From Macrothele yani (lineage: Eukaryota; Arthropoda; Arachnida; Araneae; Macrothelidae): a DNA stretch of 64,000 nt. Position numbers and translations under genes: made by a program. Under the pieces are notes generated by a model. That model was not told the origin of the DNA. It searched no databases and was given only the letters and a program-made list of their open reading frames with translations. Below, piece after piece: positions 23,060 to 35,121 of the stretch; within the stretch, counting starts at the first letter, position 1, and each line of letters starts with the position of its first letter. Location of the stretch: NCBI GenBank assembly GCA_039090855.1, contig CM077006.1, positions 51,965,336 through 52,029,335 on the forward strand, read 5' to 3'.

Positions 23060-23752
23060 CAGTAGTCCCTCCCTTATCTGCGGGGGATATGTTCCTAGAC
23101 TCCCAGCAGATTCCCGAAACCACTGATGTGTTTTTTTTCTATACATACATACCTATGATAAAGTTTAATTTATAAATGAAGCACAATAAGAGATAAAGAA
23201 CAATGGCTAATAATAAATAAAATAGAACAGTTATAACAATATACTGTAATAAAAGTTATGTGAATGTGAAACTAGCACAGATTTTTTTTTTCCTTCTTCA
23301 CAATTTCACGGATAGAAAATTCATTCTTACAGTAGGTCTGAGCAACTTCAGGATATGATTTTCTTTCTTTCTTTATTAAGTCGAGAACTTTCACCTTTTT
23401 ACTTAAAAAGAAGCACTTCAGGGCCTCTCTTTGCTATGTCTGAATTACCAGCATCACTGCTCTTACACTTTGGGACCATTATTAAGTAAAATAAAGGTTA
23501 CTTAAACACAAGCATTGCAATACTGCAACAGTCTATGTTAGTGTATATTATACAGCATGGATACACTGGACAAAAAGATGATTCATGTCCTGGACGGGAC
23601 AGAGTGTGATGGCGCACGATTTCATCACATTACTCGAAATGGCACACAAATTAAAACTTATGAATTTTTAATTTCTGGAATTTTCCATTTTTTATTTTTT
23701 TTGGAATGTGTTTGACTGTGGAAAGCAATAATGCGAATAATGGGGGCTACTG
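23060..23752 (-). mobile_element. Tigger2/MER2-like pogo-superfamily element, internally deleted
   Basis: The ends are cagtagtccctcccttat and, inverted, cagtagcccccattatt, flanked by TA at 23058 and 23753. Internal stretches such as tacatacctatgataaagtt, gttataacaatatactgtaa and, on the minus strand, aaatggaaaattccagaaat match my memory of the mammalian MER2/Tigger2 consensus closely. The minus strand contains the start of a pogo transposase: an ATG at 23479, then KSSDAGNSD and Psq-type helix debris with stops. Most of the transposase, including the DDE domain, is missing, so it is non-autonomous. Confidence 0.85.
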
Positions 23753-23754
23753 TA

Positions 23755-24345
23755 TTTCAATCAGTTTAAGTTTCTGGTTGTGCATTACTGCAAGTAAGTA
23801 TTTTGTTTTAATTTTTGTATGCTGTTGATTTGAATACACATCGCATGTACTACAGTTTTAGAATGCTGGGTGGGAAATTTGTGGTGAAAATAAAAAAGAG
23901 AATTTGTGCTGAGAAAGGCAGAATCCAAGACTCGTAACTCACTGCACTGAGTTCATATGAGCATTGTACAATTTTGTTACAGATGTTTACAAACCTGTGG
24001 GAAATGAAAATCTGCCTCACCAAATACGTATGTAATGAACTGATTCACACAAAAGTTCAAGTTTTATTTTAATTTAACATTGTGCTTTACAAATTTATTA
24101 AGAAAACCATACCTGTGTTTTGATGCAAAAAGCATGTTGCTTACAATATATGAAAATCATGTGGTTAGATACTGAAGCCTTAAATTTGTGTGATGGCCAA
24201 TGTTATTTTGCTTTACATTTGCAGCACATTATTTATTTCATGTTGAAGTTGGTATGTTGTTCTTAGAGTATATGTCCAATTTGATATTGTCTGTAACTTT
24301 TATTATCTTGCTAATAGTAATTGTGTATCGAACTCTTTTCATTAG
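23755..24345. other. Intron sequence without recognised element
   Basis: This A+T-rich intronic sequence leads to the acceptor ctcttttcattag of the second visible exon. No gene or repeat is recognised. Confidence 0.4.
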
Positions 24346-25037
<692 letters not shown>

Positions 25038-25045
25038 ACACTGTT

Positions 25046-25245
25046 ACGAAAAGTACCATAAATTTCTCTTTGAAGAAGCAAAACTAATTGACAAGCCAAA
25101 TTCAACCACCAAACTTGATATTTTGGTAGCTTTCCATAAATATCAATTACAAAAAGGACCATAAATTTCTCTTTGAAAAGCAAAACTAATTGACAAGCCA
25201 GATCCAACCACCAAACTTGATATTTTGTAGTTTTCCATGTATATG
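25046..25245. repeat. Tandem duplication, about 100-bp unit, two copies
   Basis: The phrase ccataaatttctctttgaag starts at about 25055 and again near 25160. Each is followed by caaaactaattgacaagcca and ccaccaaacttgatattttg. The second copy has small deletions. Confidence 0.85.
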
Positions 25246-25269
25246 AAGACTTCACAACTTGTTAATTAC

Positions 25270-25510
25270 TTGGCATTCACCCCATTTCTATCAAGTGTGT
25301 GGAAGCAACTAAGCAAAACCTGTTACTGTAAACACCATTTATGATATGTACAATTTGAATATTTACGTGCCATTCGTCCTAATGAAGCTAGCTAGGTCAA
25401 CACCCAGCGAAACCGTGGTCGACTTGAAAAAATAAATATTTGTGACAAATCATGTTGTATTCTCTTAATATATGAGTATATAATCGTCACAAGACTGTAG
25501 TCTTTGAGAT
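25270..25510 (+). repeat. Penelope-type repeat debris with hammerhead-like core, copy 1
   Basis: The sequence aaacaccatttatgatatgt to gacttgaaaaaataaatat matches 47990-48150. It contains ctaatga (25379-25385, one change from the hammerhead ctgatga), a possible 3-bp stem gct/agc, gaaa (25409-25412) and gtc (25418-25420). Its right edge, cacaagactgtagtctttga, is the inverted form of the left edge of the other copy. Confidence 0.5.
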
Positions 25511-26124
25511 CATGAAGCATAGAGGTTGTTAGTGATGTGAGCTTTCTTTCAGTCTCTCCTTTTCCCCACGCTTAAAGATAGTTTTTGTTTTGGCTTTCGT
25601 TGTGTGTTTACACTGAACTCAAAGCAAGCCGATTGTAACAGTGATTTTGCATTGTTGCAAGTGAAGTGGTGACTCACCACTCCGTTACTGCTCTGTCACC
25701 CATCGTAAACAGCGATTTTGTCACTGTTACAAGACAGTGACTCGCTGTTCTGGCTTCTTTATAGCTCTGTAAATGGTGATTTTGTCACCGTTGTTTCTGT
25801 GATAGAAAAATCACTGTTAAGCCCACCTCTAATAGACAGCAGATACCATGCCAACAAAATTTTGCCCACCTACCTCCACACAAGAGCCTCCCTGCTTATT
25901 CCATTGTGTAAAGTTTGCAAATCGCAGTGCCTCCCAATCTTTCCAAATGTTCAGCCACCCGAAACATTTCATGAAGAAATGAATGGTCAAAGAAATACTG
26001 TAGCTATACTGTAGAAAGAAATAGACGTCCCTTCCCCATTCCCCAGTTGAGAAAGAAGCAGGTTATTTGCAGGGGAAAGTGAGAGTGGAAGTCTGGAAGA
26101 AGAGATTGTTTATGCTTTCCAACC
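25511..26124. other. Intron sequence with short repeated gtgattttgtcac-type phrases
   Basis: Between 25630 and 25820 several related phrases (acagtgattttgcattgtt, gtaaacagcgattttgtcac) and their complements recur. This suggests a decayed inverted-repeat element. There is no coding signal. Confidence 0.35.
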
Positions 26125-26790
26125 ATAGGTTAAAGAAGCGTATATGCTCCAGCTTTGTCCGTCCGTCCGTCCGTCCGTCTATCTGTCTGCAGGATAACTC
26201 GCGTAAAAATGGTTCAATTTTGATGAAATTTTAGTATGTGGTAGGGGACAACCTGGGATGAACCCTATTGAAAATGGGCGAAATGGGGCAAAGGTTATGA
26301 CATAGGAGCAGGATCCATTCCATCGCCCTTATGTATCAACTAAATGCTATCGCCCTTGTGTGTCATAACTGAAAATGCTTTGATTGCAACAAAACTTTAT
26401 CATGTTGTTCCGGAGGTATACTGAACCAGTTCTGTTGAATATCATTGAAATGGGGTCAAAGGTCATGGCACAGGAGTGAGATTTAACCCACAGACATTAT
26501 CCTCATAACTTGACTAAAAATGCTTCTATTGTGACAAAACTTTAGTATGTTGTTCCGGAGGTATAGAGAACTGGTTCTGTTGAATATCATCGAATGGGAT
26601 CAAAGGTCCAGGAGCAAGATTTATTCCACAGCCATCATCCTCATAACTTGAGTAATGATTTCTGGTATGTTGGAAAGCGTATCATAATCAATGCATTGCA
26701 TGGTTTTACTAACTTGTTTTTATTGCCTAAACAGGTTCGTCATAGTTTTGGGGGTCATTTGGACATGGGCTCTATCTTGCAATATAAAAT
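26125..26790 (+). repeat. Interspersed repeat family E, copy 1
   Basis: The sequence from gctttccaaccataggttaa through a (GTCC)n run (about 26158-26178) and ttgatgaaattttagtatgt to gttggaaagcgtatcataat matches, inverted, the block at 36849-37412. Internal phrases such as gttccggaggtata recur two or three times. It is non-coding. Confidence 0.8.
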
Positions 26791-27633
26791 TTATGCTCGT
26801 GTTCTTAAAATTGAGCCTAAATCAGCACTAGTCCTCACCAGCATAAAATTAAAAGTAAATGCTATCAACATGGCTGCCATTCTTCCGTCCGGGAGACGGA
26901 AGATTTTGGAAACCTGTTGTGATTGTGAGAATATTTTAAAATTCTGTTTTCTTTTTCCTCCGAAAGTTAAGCGTCTTTCTGTAATAATTGAAATTGAGGA
27001 GTTTGCACCAAATGTTTTAAAAGTGATCAAAAAGTTTGACGTACCTTCCAAATTTTCCGGATTTTGGCTATTCTCTTTCTGTTGGAAAGTGCGTTTTTCA
27101 GGATTCATCACATTTCTGGAAGTTCAGCGCAAATGCCCGTTCTAGGGGACATGAGAATGTTCCATGATTTTCTGCGTTTTGAATTTTTCTGAAGGAGTTT
27201 TATTATTATTATTATTACTTCTTTTCCTGAATGTATTCCTCATTTTTTATTGTTTCCAATGATGTTAATTTTTTTATTTTTCCGTAACCGTGCAAAATAG
27301 CGACTTTGCATTATTTAAAGAATTTTTTCTGAATGAAATGCTTGCTTTCCTACTTCGTAGTCTCTGCTTCAGAATAAATCAGTGGGGCTCGCATTTTTAC
27401 ACTCCTCCAATTTTGTAAGTGAAAGTGAATTTCAAACTCGGGTCTTGATCTGTCCGTGAAAGAATTGGTGTCATCTCCAGCAAAATTGTTTTCACAGCAG
27501 AGGGAACTACAGCAGTACCAATTTTTGCAATTAAATTAATTTAAAATGTATGTTTTGCCATTCCTTAGTCATCTCTTGAGACTACATCAAATCACAGAGC
27601 AGACATTTTGTCATTTTCTTAACGAAATTACAG
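26791..27633. other. Intron sequence before the Merlin element
   Basis: It holds an open but unrecognised reading frame running to 27145 and an (ATT)n stretch near 27200. The frame continues out of repeat family E, so I do not consider it a gene. Confidence 0.35.
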
Positions 27634-29166
27634 GGCTACACTTTAAACTTCGGCCCCCGTTGTCTGCTTCAGCTATCGTGCCAATGGAATGCCGGGCGAA
27701 ACGTTTCGCTATAGGTGGCGCTGCAGCTGCATCAACGTTTTCTCCCGAGCTGTGTGTGTTACGTAATCGCTGTTTGCTGAGTGCGTGGGCCTTGAATCCT
27801 GTATACTTACTTCTGTTCGCCCTGTTCTAAGCGATACGTGGCTTGTGTTTTTTTCAGTGTGCGTTGTATCTCTGTCAGTAGCCATGTGGAACTGGAGGCG
27901 TTTCTTTGACGAAGTTGGGAAGGATGAAGGAACATGCATTGCATGGTGTGAGCGGAAAGGATTGCTTCCAACCGAACGAAGATGTTCCGCAGGTCATCCA
28001 ATGAGTTTGCGAGTGGATATGTGTCGTCGTTTAGGACGATTCAGGTGTAGGAAGAATCGCGTTACAGGGAAAAGTGAGCAGTGTTCCCGTTTACTTGGGA
28101 CGTGGTTTGAAGCTGCTTGTATTCCTCTTGATAAGGTGATGACTCTTTTATATTGTTTCGCCAAAGGGTTGTCTTACGATGATGTAATTGAGGAAGCTTC
28201 CAGGGTAGGGTTTCCACATCCTCTGCGACAGTCAGTGACTGTTATCAGTCTTGCAGGGAACTAGTCGCAGAGTTTATGGTAGCCTACGAACAAGACGAAG
28301 AACAGCTTGGAGGCCCTGGTGTCATAATATAAGTGGATGAGGTGAAGTTTGGGAAGTGGAAGTTAAATTGTGGTCGTCTCGTTGAGCGCACCTGGATCTT
28401 GGCATCTTTGAACGAGATTCGAAACTATTCAGGTTCGAGATCTGCCCGAAGAATAACCGCTCTGCTCACACATTGCTGCCGCTCATCCAGAAACATGTTG
28501 AACCTGGAACTACTGTAATGACGGATCAGTGGGCTGCGTACCGCAATCTCCCATCCAGTGGTCTCCAACATCTGTCAGTAAATCCCCTCGCTCAATTTCG
28601 TCGATACGACTACTGGGACGCATATGCAAGGTGTTGAGAGCAATTGGTTGCCCCTCAAACGCACACCATCTAATGGAATCTACGAAGACCACTTGGCAGA
28701 CCACATTCTGGAATATTTATTCCGATGAAATTGTAGTCTTTCCTCTGAACACTGTTTTGAGGTAATGATTGCTATCATCAAACAGTTCTTCCCTACTACG
28801 GAATGTTTTTCACTTAAATATTCGTACTAGATAGACAGGTTCTCAAGGAGGAGGAAACACTTCTTTTCCGTTGTTATAAATATTTAGCAACACCTGAACT
28901 ACTCACATTCCATAAAGGCCCTTTTTAGAGCCAGCCATATTACAAAATAAACCCCTTCCTTTCAAAAATATCCCCCCCCCACACACATATTTCACGTCCC
29001 TAGCACTCCTCCCGCAGAACACACACACACCTTACATAATGCATGCAGCGAAGGAGCAAAAACGCCGACGCAGCTGCAGCGCCACCTTTCGCAAAACGTT
29101 TCTCCCGGCATCCTAGCAGCGCGTTAGCTGAAGCAGACGATAGGGGCCAAAGATTGAAGTGCATCC
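27634..29166 (+). mobile_element. Merlin (IS1016/ISXO2-like) DNA transposon with 8-bp target duplication
   Basis: AATTACAG is present at 27626-27633 and 29167-29174. The ends are long imperfect inverted repeats of over 100 bp. The left end begins ggctacactttaaacttcgg, and the complement of the right begins ggatgcacttcaatctttgg. Both share tgtctgcttcagct and ggtggcgctgcagctgc. The 1,533-bp length, the 8-bp duplication and the transposase type fit Merlin. Confidence 0.92.
27884..28720 (+). pseudogene. Broken Merlin transposase
   Basis: From the ATG at 27884 it reads MWNWRRFFDEVGKDE, then CSAGHPMSLRVD and RFRCRKN (a zinc-ribbon-like segment), then LLGTWFEAACIPLDKVMTLL, typical of IS1595/ISXO2-type transposases. 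After a frameshift near 28250 come VDEVKFGKWK (first Asp), VMTDQWAAYRN (second Asp, about 28518) and HMQGVESNW (Glu, about 28619-28645). So all three catalytic acids are recognisable, but in different frames, with stops at 28262 and about 28331. Confidence 0.88.
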
Positions 29167-29499
29167 AATTACAGTTCAAAACCGCCACTACCTACTCATT
29201 GTGCAGAGAGAACATTTGCTTATCACGATATACGGTGACGGACAGTTGAAGTTCCAATTTTGATCTTTAATTTTTTGGTTAAACAAAAGGAAAAACGCTC
29301 ACACCTTGTATTTCTTGATGATGTAACAAACGGTGATTAAGGAAATTGGAAAACATTCATTTTTAAATTTAAGTTTAAAACGTGATATTGCCGATTCTAA
29401 CTCTGCCGTGATAAGAGCTGTACGGGTCACCAAAATGACAGTATTCAGTTTTTTGTCTTATTAACCTATAAAGTTGTAGGAGGTAGTTAATTATATATA

Positions 29500-30419
29500 C
29501 AGGGTGTTGCAAAAAGAATGACCCAATTTCAAAGTAGTATATTTAATAAGACAAATATGGGATAGTTGCAAAACAAAGAGCCAAGTATGAAGGAAGTTTT
29601 AAAGTTTCACGCACCACAATTGCAAATGCTCAATGTGCCTTCCACCTGCTGCACGCACAACATCAAGCCGATAGCTGAATTCATCCCAAACACGTCGGAG
29701 AGTGTAGTCGCAGAATTTACTGCGGCCGTGATTCTCGTTCAGAGCTCGTCCAAGTCAGCGAGTAAAAGGGGAACATGAACACAGTCTTTTACGTATCCCC
29801 ATAAAAAAAAGTCGCAGGGTGTGATGTCTGGAGATCTCGGAGGCCAAACATGTAGTGCCAAGTCATGGGGTCCCCTGCGTCCAATGTGTTGTTTAGAAAC
29901 CAACGAATTTGGAGGTTCCAATGTGGCGGTGCGCCGTCCTGCTGCAAAATGTAATCGTCAGAGTCATCCTGCAGCTGTGGAAGTAGCCAGTCCTTCAGCA
30001 TTGCAAGATAGAAGTTGCCCGTAACCGTGTTGTCCTCAAAAAGAAAGGCCCATGAACCTTTCTAATAGAAACCGCGCAAAAAGCATTCAGTTTTGGTGAA
30101 TGATGTTCATGTTGGAGAGTTTCATGTGGATTCTCCAGTCCCCATATGCGAACATTGTGGCGCAAAACTTTCCCGCTTACATGAAAGGTTGTACCGTAAT
30201 CACGGACATGGTCTTGCTAAATTCGAGCACACAAAACGCCTTCTGTTGCCTCGACGCCATTTTCTCACTCACTAAACGTAGCGGCTGTTTGGACTCTCGT
30301 GCTGCCATAACAAACTCTGGGTCACGCCCATAGACACGATACGAGTCGCATGCATCGGTGGTTTGTGGTTACCGAGATATCCACTTTTCAAATTGGGACA
30401 TTCTTTATGAAACACCCTG
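29500..30419 (-). mobile_element. DD41D mariner, shortened copy
   Basis: The ends cagggtgttgcaaaaagaat and, inverted, cagggtgtttcataaagaat are flanked by TA. The transposase relic on the minus strand includes YILQQDGAPPHW and, in another frame, WPPRSPDITPCDFFLWGYVK. Joining the frames gives 41 residues between the two Asp. At 920 bp it lacks much of the N-terminal domain. This is a different subfamily from the element at 12516. Confidence 0.88.
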
Positions 30420-31016
30420 TATATAATCTTTTCTTGTCACATTGGTCGATATAGCCCAACTCCTTACATTGTGTCTCAATTTTCAGTCATGGCATAAGCA
30501 CTTTAGTGGCACCCATGACTATCAAGTTCTTTCAGGAGCCATTTTCATTAAGCATTTGTGTGTCTTAACTCTTTAGATTTCAGGTTTCTTAGAAAAAGAA
30601 ATTACATTGTTTGTTCACCCATTTTTTCCCCCATGTTAAATTTGATAAGTATCAAGATGGTATCTTAGTTGTGGAGACACTTGTTTTGTCATGGAATCTT
30701 ATACCTAACAAAATTCAATGTGCAAGTAACAAGTTTGTTTTTAGCATGTCTTTTGAAGGCACAGACAAGCTATGCTATTCCCTAGTCCATCCATCTGTGG
30801 ACACTATATTGCTGCAGCTATTAGTCACATTTCAAAATTATTTTTATGTTGAAGCCTGAACTGTGAGAATATCATTGGTTCTAAAAATCTGATTGAAAAA
30901 AAATTCTTCCTTCCTTTCAATAAGTTTTATGGCAGAGATGATTCTGCATAGAGTTTTTTCTTTAAGTAATGCAGTGCCCCTTCACAATATCTCTGTTCCT
31001 CTAAGTCTGTTTAAAA

Positions 31017-31047
<31 letters not shown>

Positions 31048-31078
31048 GTGCCAAGTCGAGTATAAAGCAAATAATATT
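30420..31078. other. Unassigned intron sequence
   Basis: No element was recognised. A pure T run of about 27 bases at 31021-31047 borders the RTE fragment. Confidence 0.4.
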
Positions 31079-31325
31079 TTATGCATCATCATTGTCAACC
31101 ATTATCAATCCACTGCTGGACGAAGGTCTCTCCAAGCCTCTTCTACAACGATCTGTCTTGTGCCAATCCCCTCCATGTTACTCCTGCATACTTTCGAATT
31201 TCATCCACCCATCTTCCATGTAGTCTTCTTCTGGGTCTTTTCCCGTCCCTTGGAATCCAATCTAAAATTTCGACTGTCCATGGATGGTCTGTTCTTCTGG
31301 CAGTATGCCTATCATAATTTCTCAT
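31079..31325 (-). mobile_element. RTE-like LINE 3' fragment
   Basis: The reverse strand reads HTARRTDHPWTVEILDWIPR, then GRWVDEIRKYAGVTWRGLAQ, the conserved C-terminus of this LINE. It ends in an (ATG)n-like tail (atgatgatgcat), the usual short-repeat tail of RTE elements. This 5'-truncated copy is the best-preserved match to the C-terminus. Confidence 0.85.
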
Positions 31326-32508
31326 TTTTCTTAAATCTCATTTTCGGCAGTAGGGTGTGTAAGTGCATTTATCTGATTTTTCATATATTTGCATCAGGAC
31401 CTGTTACTCCAAAAAACTCAGGTTTTTTTTTTTTTTTTTTGTTTTTGTCAGGTAACACCCATGAAAGCAAATATGTTTTACATATTTCCTGCTCAAAATG
31501 ATAGTTTCTTTTCCAGTGGGCATAAATGTATGACTTAATTTTCTCAATATCTGTGCTTCAATTGGTCCAATTTAAAATAATCATTCTGTGTCAGGCAGCA
31601 TTCATGGTGAAGAATATTTGCTTACAATTTAATATTTTTCTTAATGCTTACTTTTTTCACTAGAAGGTTGTAGGTATGTATTTCTGCTTACATTATATTT
31701 ACAGCCATATATGTGTATCTGAAAATGTGATTGAAATAATTCTTTAATGTTCAGGTACCACTTACTGTAAAAATGTTTCATGCACATTTTCAACCCAAAA
31801 TAATACACAGTTTAGCAGCTAGGGGCAAAGCTCGTATTCTATTTTCCTCGATCACAGCTTCTAAACATCCAATTTGAAAATTTTTCTTTCAGATACTATT
31901 ATACTATACTAACATTAGATACTATTTGCCTCATGGAACATTTTAAATATTGTCTTAAATATTTCATGATGCACTGTTCTGAAACTAGGTGGTGTTGCTG
32001 TGTATATTGGTTTGCAATTGTATCTTCATTTTCTAAAAGTTCATGCAAAGAAATTATTTTTGTACTGTACATCATTTGCTGTTGTGAAGATTGCAGACAT
32101 TATACCCTTTAAATAATGCACAATTTTTCCACTGGTAATGCATATGTAAAAGCTTTTTCCATGCCATCTCTGCTTCTAGAAGTTTTTGAAAAATTCTTTC
32201 TCCATCATGTATCTTCCACTCTGAAGAACGGCTTCAAGTTCCCAAAATTACATAATGGTTATAATAGCTATAAAGAATGTTTTTGTATATTTTCTGTTTT
32301 TTTAAATCCACAGTTCTGCCACCAGAGGGCATCAGTTTGTATTTCTTTTTGAAATAGTATCACCAATTTCTAAATATACCTTTGTAAAACCTTTCCGTAG
32401 TAGGATACCATATACAGAGTTTGCAGGGGCCTCCTAGAATCCTGGAAAAGTTCTGGAATTTGATTGGCCTGAAATGTCTTTGATTTTTCATATGGGTAAA
32501 CGGAAAAT
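31326..32508. other. Unassigned intron sequence
   Basis: T runs and long A+T-rich stretches are present, with no recognised gene or element. Near 32430-32470 the phrase atcctggaaaagttctggaa resembles the hAT-like ends at 4518 and 7996. Confidence 0.35.
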
Positions 32509-33265
32509 TCAAAGCAAGGACTTATCTCTTTGGATGAGGGGCTCAATGCTCTTGGTAAAGGAAAAAGCCTTTGCTAAATTGTTGCCATAATGTTGGGAGC
32601 ACAGAATTGTCAAGAATATACACTGCGGTTTATAATTCCTGGGCACTGGAACTAGGAGGCCCAGCCCAAACCACGGCAGACAGCCCCAGAGCACAATGCT
32701 TTCTCCACCAAACATCACAGTTGGCACAACACAGTCTGGCAGGTAGCTTTCTCCTGGTATCTTCCACACACAGACTTGCCCATCAGACTGCCAGATGGTA
32801 AAGCATTATTTGTCACTCCAGAGAATGCGTTCCCACTGCTTCAGTGTTCACTGGCTCTAAGCTTTACACCAGTCCAAGAGACAATTAGCGATGATCTTGC
32901 TGACACTAGACTTGTGTGTGGCTGCTCGGCCATGGAAACCCATTCCCTAAAGCTCTTGACGAGCTAATTTGGAGCTGACTGCTTCCTGAGTAATTTGGAA
33001 TTTTGGTGTTGAGTGTTGCAACCAAGGACAGGCAATTTTGTCGCACCACCCGCGCAACACTCTTGATGGTCTCACTCTGTCACTTTACATGGCCTACCAG
33101 GTCATGATTACACTGTTGTAATGTTCCTAGGTATTTCTATTGTTGTTCCAGAAATTCCCATCTTGACTTGTGGCATCCTATGACCATGCTACTTTGAAAG
33201 TCCCCGAGCTTTGCTGTACGGCCCAGTCTAATGTTCATGCTTGTCTGTGATGTTTACGGACATCT
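32509..33265 (-). mobile_element. Strongly decayed Tc1 (family D relative)
   Basis: The reverse strand gives PGESYLPDCVVPTVMFGGES and LWGCLPWFGLGLLVPVP, parallel to GERYLPHCTVPTVKFG of the element at 18926. Farther on, N-terminal debris is recognisable near 33100-33230. No inverted ends were identified. Confidence 0.65.
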
Positions 33266-33393
33266 TTTTATACTTTTATGGGCCATGGATATGACATGTA
33301 TGTGCAAATCCACTCGTCAAAAGGGGTGTCTAGATTAGAGGTCTGCCCGGGCCTTATATGGTGAGCCTAGGTGTTTTAGGCCCTGCCCGTTTC

Positions 33394-34270
33394 CATACCT
33401 GCCAACTACTATGGGATTCCCGTAGTTTCTATGGGTTGTCTTGTCTGGCTATCGAAACTATGGATTGTGTGAATTTTCATTCGGCTTAACTTTTTTGAAT
33501 TTTGCTATTATTATGATATATACATGAGATTCCACATTTTTTGTCATAATTTAGATCATTCTCAAGATGGATGCAAAACTTACAGAATCGGGGGGGTCGT
33601 TTCTGTCTGGTGACGGTATTTCATATTTCAAAACTTTAGAAAAAGGTAGTTAAATGGAGTAAAAAATTTTGCCGTAATCTTAATTTTTTTCTCCCGATGT
33701 TGCTTTTGTGTCCAATATTCTTGTTAAATATAATTTTATTGCATAAATGTTTTGTATTTAAGCTTGAAACTGTAGGCAACAATTTGCGAAGACGGAATTT
33801 AGATGCCGCAAAAATTTCCCCATAATTTTCAGGCGTGAGATTCTTCGGCGAATTCGAGGAACTCTGCTATTTTTGTTATTATTCAAGAGATCGATGCACA
33901 AGGGAACAGAAATTCGGGGAGGGGGGGTTTCACCAGAGGACGGAGTTCAAATTTTTTTCTGCATTCGTGATTTCTTTTTCTCATGGTGTTGCTCCTGACC
34001 CGTGTTATTGTTAAATAATATTTTATTAAATAAATATCTTTATTTCAACGTGAAAAGAAGTCTGACAGGGCAAAAGTTTCTCCTGTAACCTCCCCACCCC
34101 AACCCCCCAATGTTCCCACTTTCATTCATCTTATATCCTCAGTCCCATAGGTTTTTGCATTTAAGCTTGATAACTTGATAAGAGAGGTGGAAATTCCCAA
34201 AAATGGGAGTGATGATTTTTACAAATTTCAGATTTTTTGTCATTCAAGCTTTGTGGAATTCTGAACGCAT
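33394..34270. repeat. Dispersed repeat, copy 4
   Basis: It starts with acctgccaactactatggga, an end related to the hAT at 49566. It continues with the phrases ctcaagatggatgcaaaact, gacggtatttcatatttc and gataacttgataagagagg, seen in copies 1-3. There is no coding signal. Confidence 0.55.
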
Positions 34271-35121
34271 CCGACTGAGTTTTACTGGTGAAAGTTTCGA
34301 CCTGAAATCTCACAATGTTACCTATTGTGCCCTAACCAGGGAGGTCAACTTTGTGTTTCTAACGTGTTAAGTTTGTTTCATTAGTGTCCTTGTTTGTTGT
34401 AACGTTTTGTTGTGGTGCGTATTTCTTTTTCACAAAGAGATGAATCGTTTAATGAAAAAGTCTTGTGTATGCCGCACAATAATACTAATTACTACTGACA
34501 AGGCTCTTGCCAATGTTAGCAGGTATGTGTTTCAAATGTTCAGCCTGAGCCTTTCAGACACTCAGCCTGAGCCTGTCAATTGCAGCCCTTATTTAGGCCT
34601 GACCCAGCCTGTGATGTGCGGTTCGGTATTATTTTGCCTTTCTGTCGTATTTTATTAAATCGTGAAAATTAAATAATGAAGTATTATTGAAAATATTTAG
34701 TTGAAGGTAAGCCTAAAAATATTCACTAAACTTTGACAATTATTGAAGAATATAAACCTTTAAAAGGAGAGACAGGATGAAGCGAGTTCAAAATCTCCCT
34801 TTCTCTGAACTAGCAAGCAGTAACACTACAAAAGTTAATCCTGATGCAGATTAGGAATAGGAGAGAAATTCCATGTCATCTCACTCTCTCATACAAGCAC
34901 ACACATACACACTCCACCCCACTACAGACATGCACCTCTCCCGTCGCCCACTCCACTCCACACAACACATACACTCGCTCGGGATCGAATCTTTTTTTGT
35001 TATCAACAAGCCCCTAAGTGGTTTTAGCATCTTGATACCTACAGACGGTGAAAACACTTTGAGAGCCTCTCCTGGCCTCTGTGTTTATGCCCTGGGCTAT
35101 GTCATGGAAGGCCAGCAGAAC
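34271..35121. other. Unassigned intron sequence
   Basis: It contains repeated cctgagcct phrases at 34540-34620 that recall GC-rich repeat ends at 33340 and 35970, and a simple ca/tc-rich stretch at 34880-34980. No gene is seen. Confidence 0.35.

Noticed and set aside
26594..27145. 183-residue plus-strand ORF
   Set aside because: It begins inside repeat family E and has no recognisable domain; composition and context suggest chance.
30893..31501. 202-residue plus-strand ORF
   Set aside because: It runs through poly(T) and is antisense to the RTE fragment at 31079-31325, so it is not a gene.
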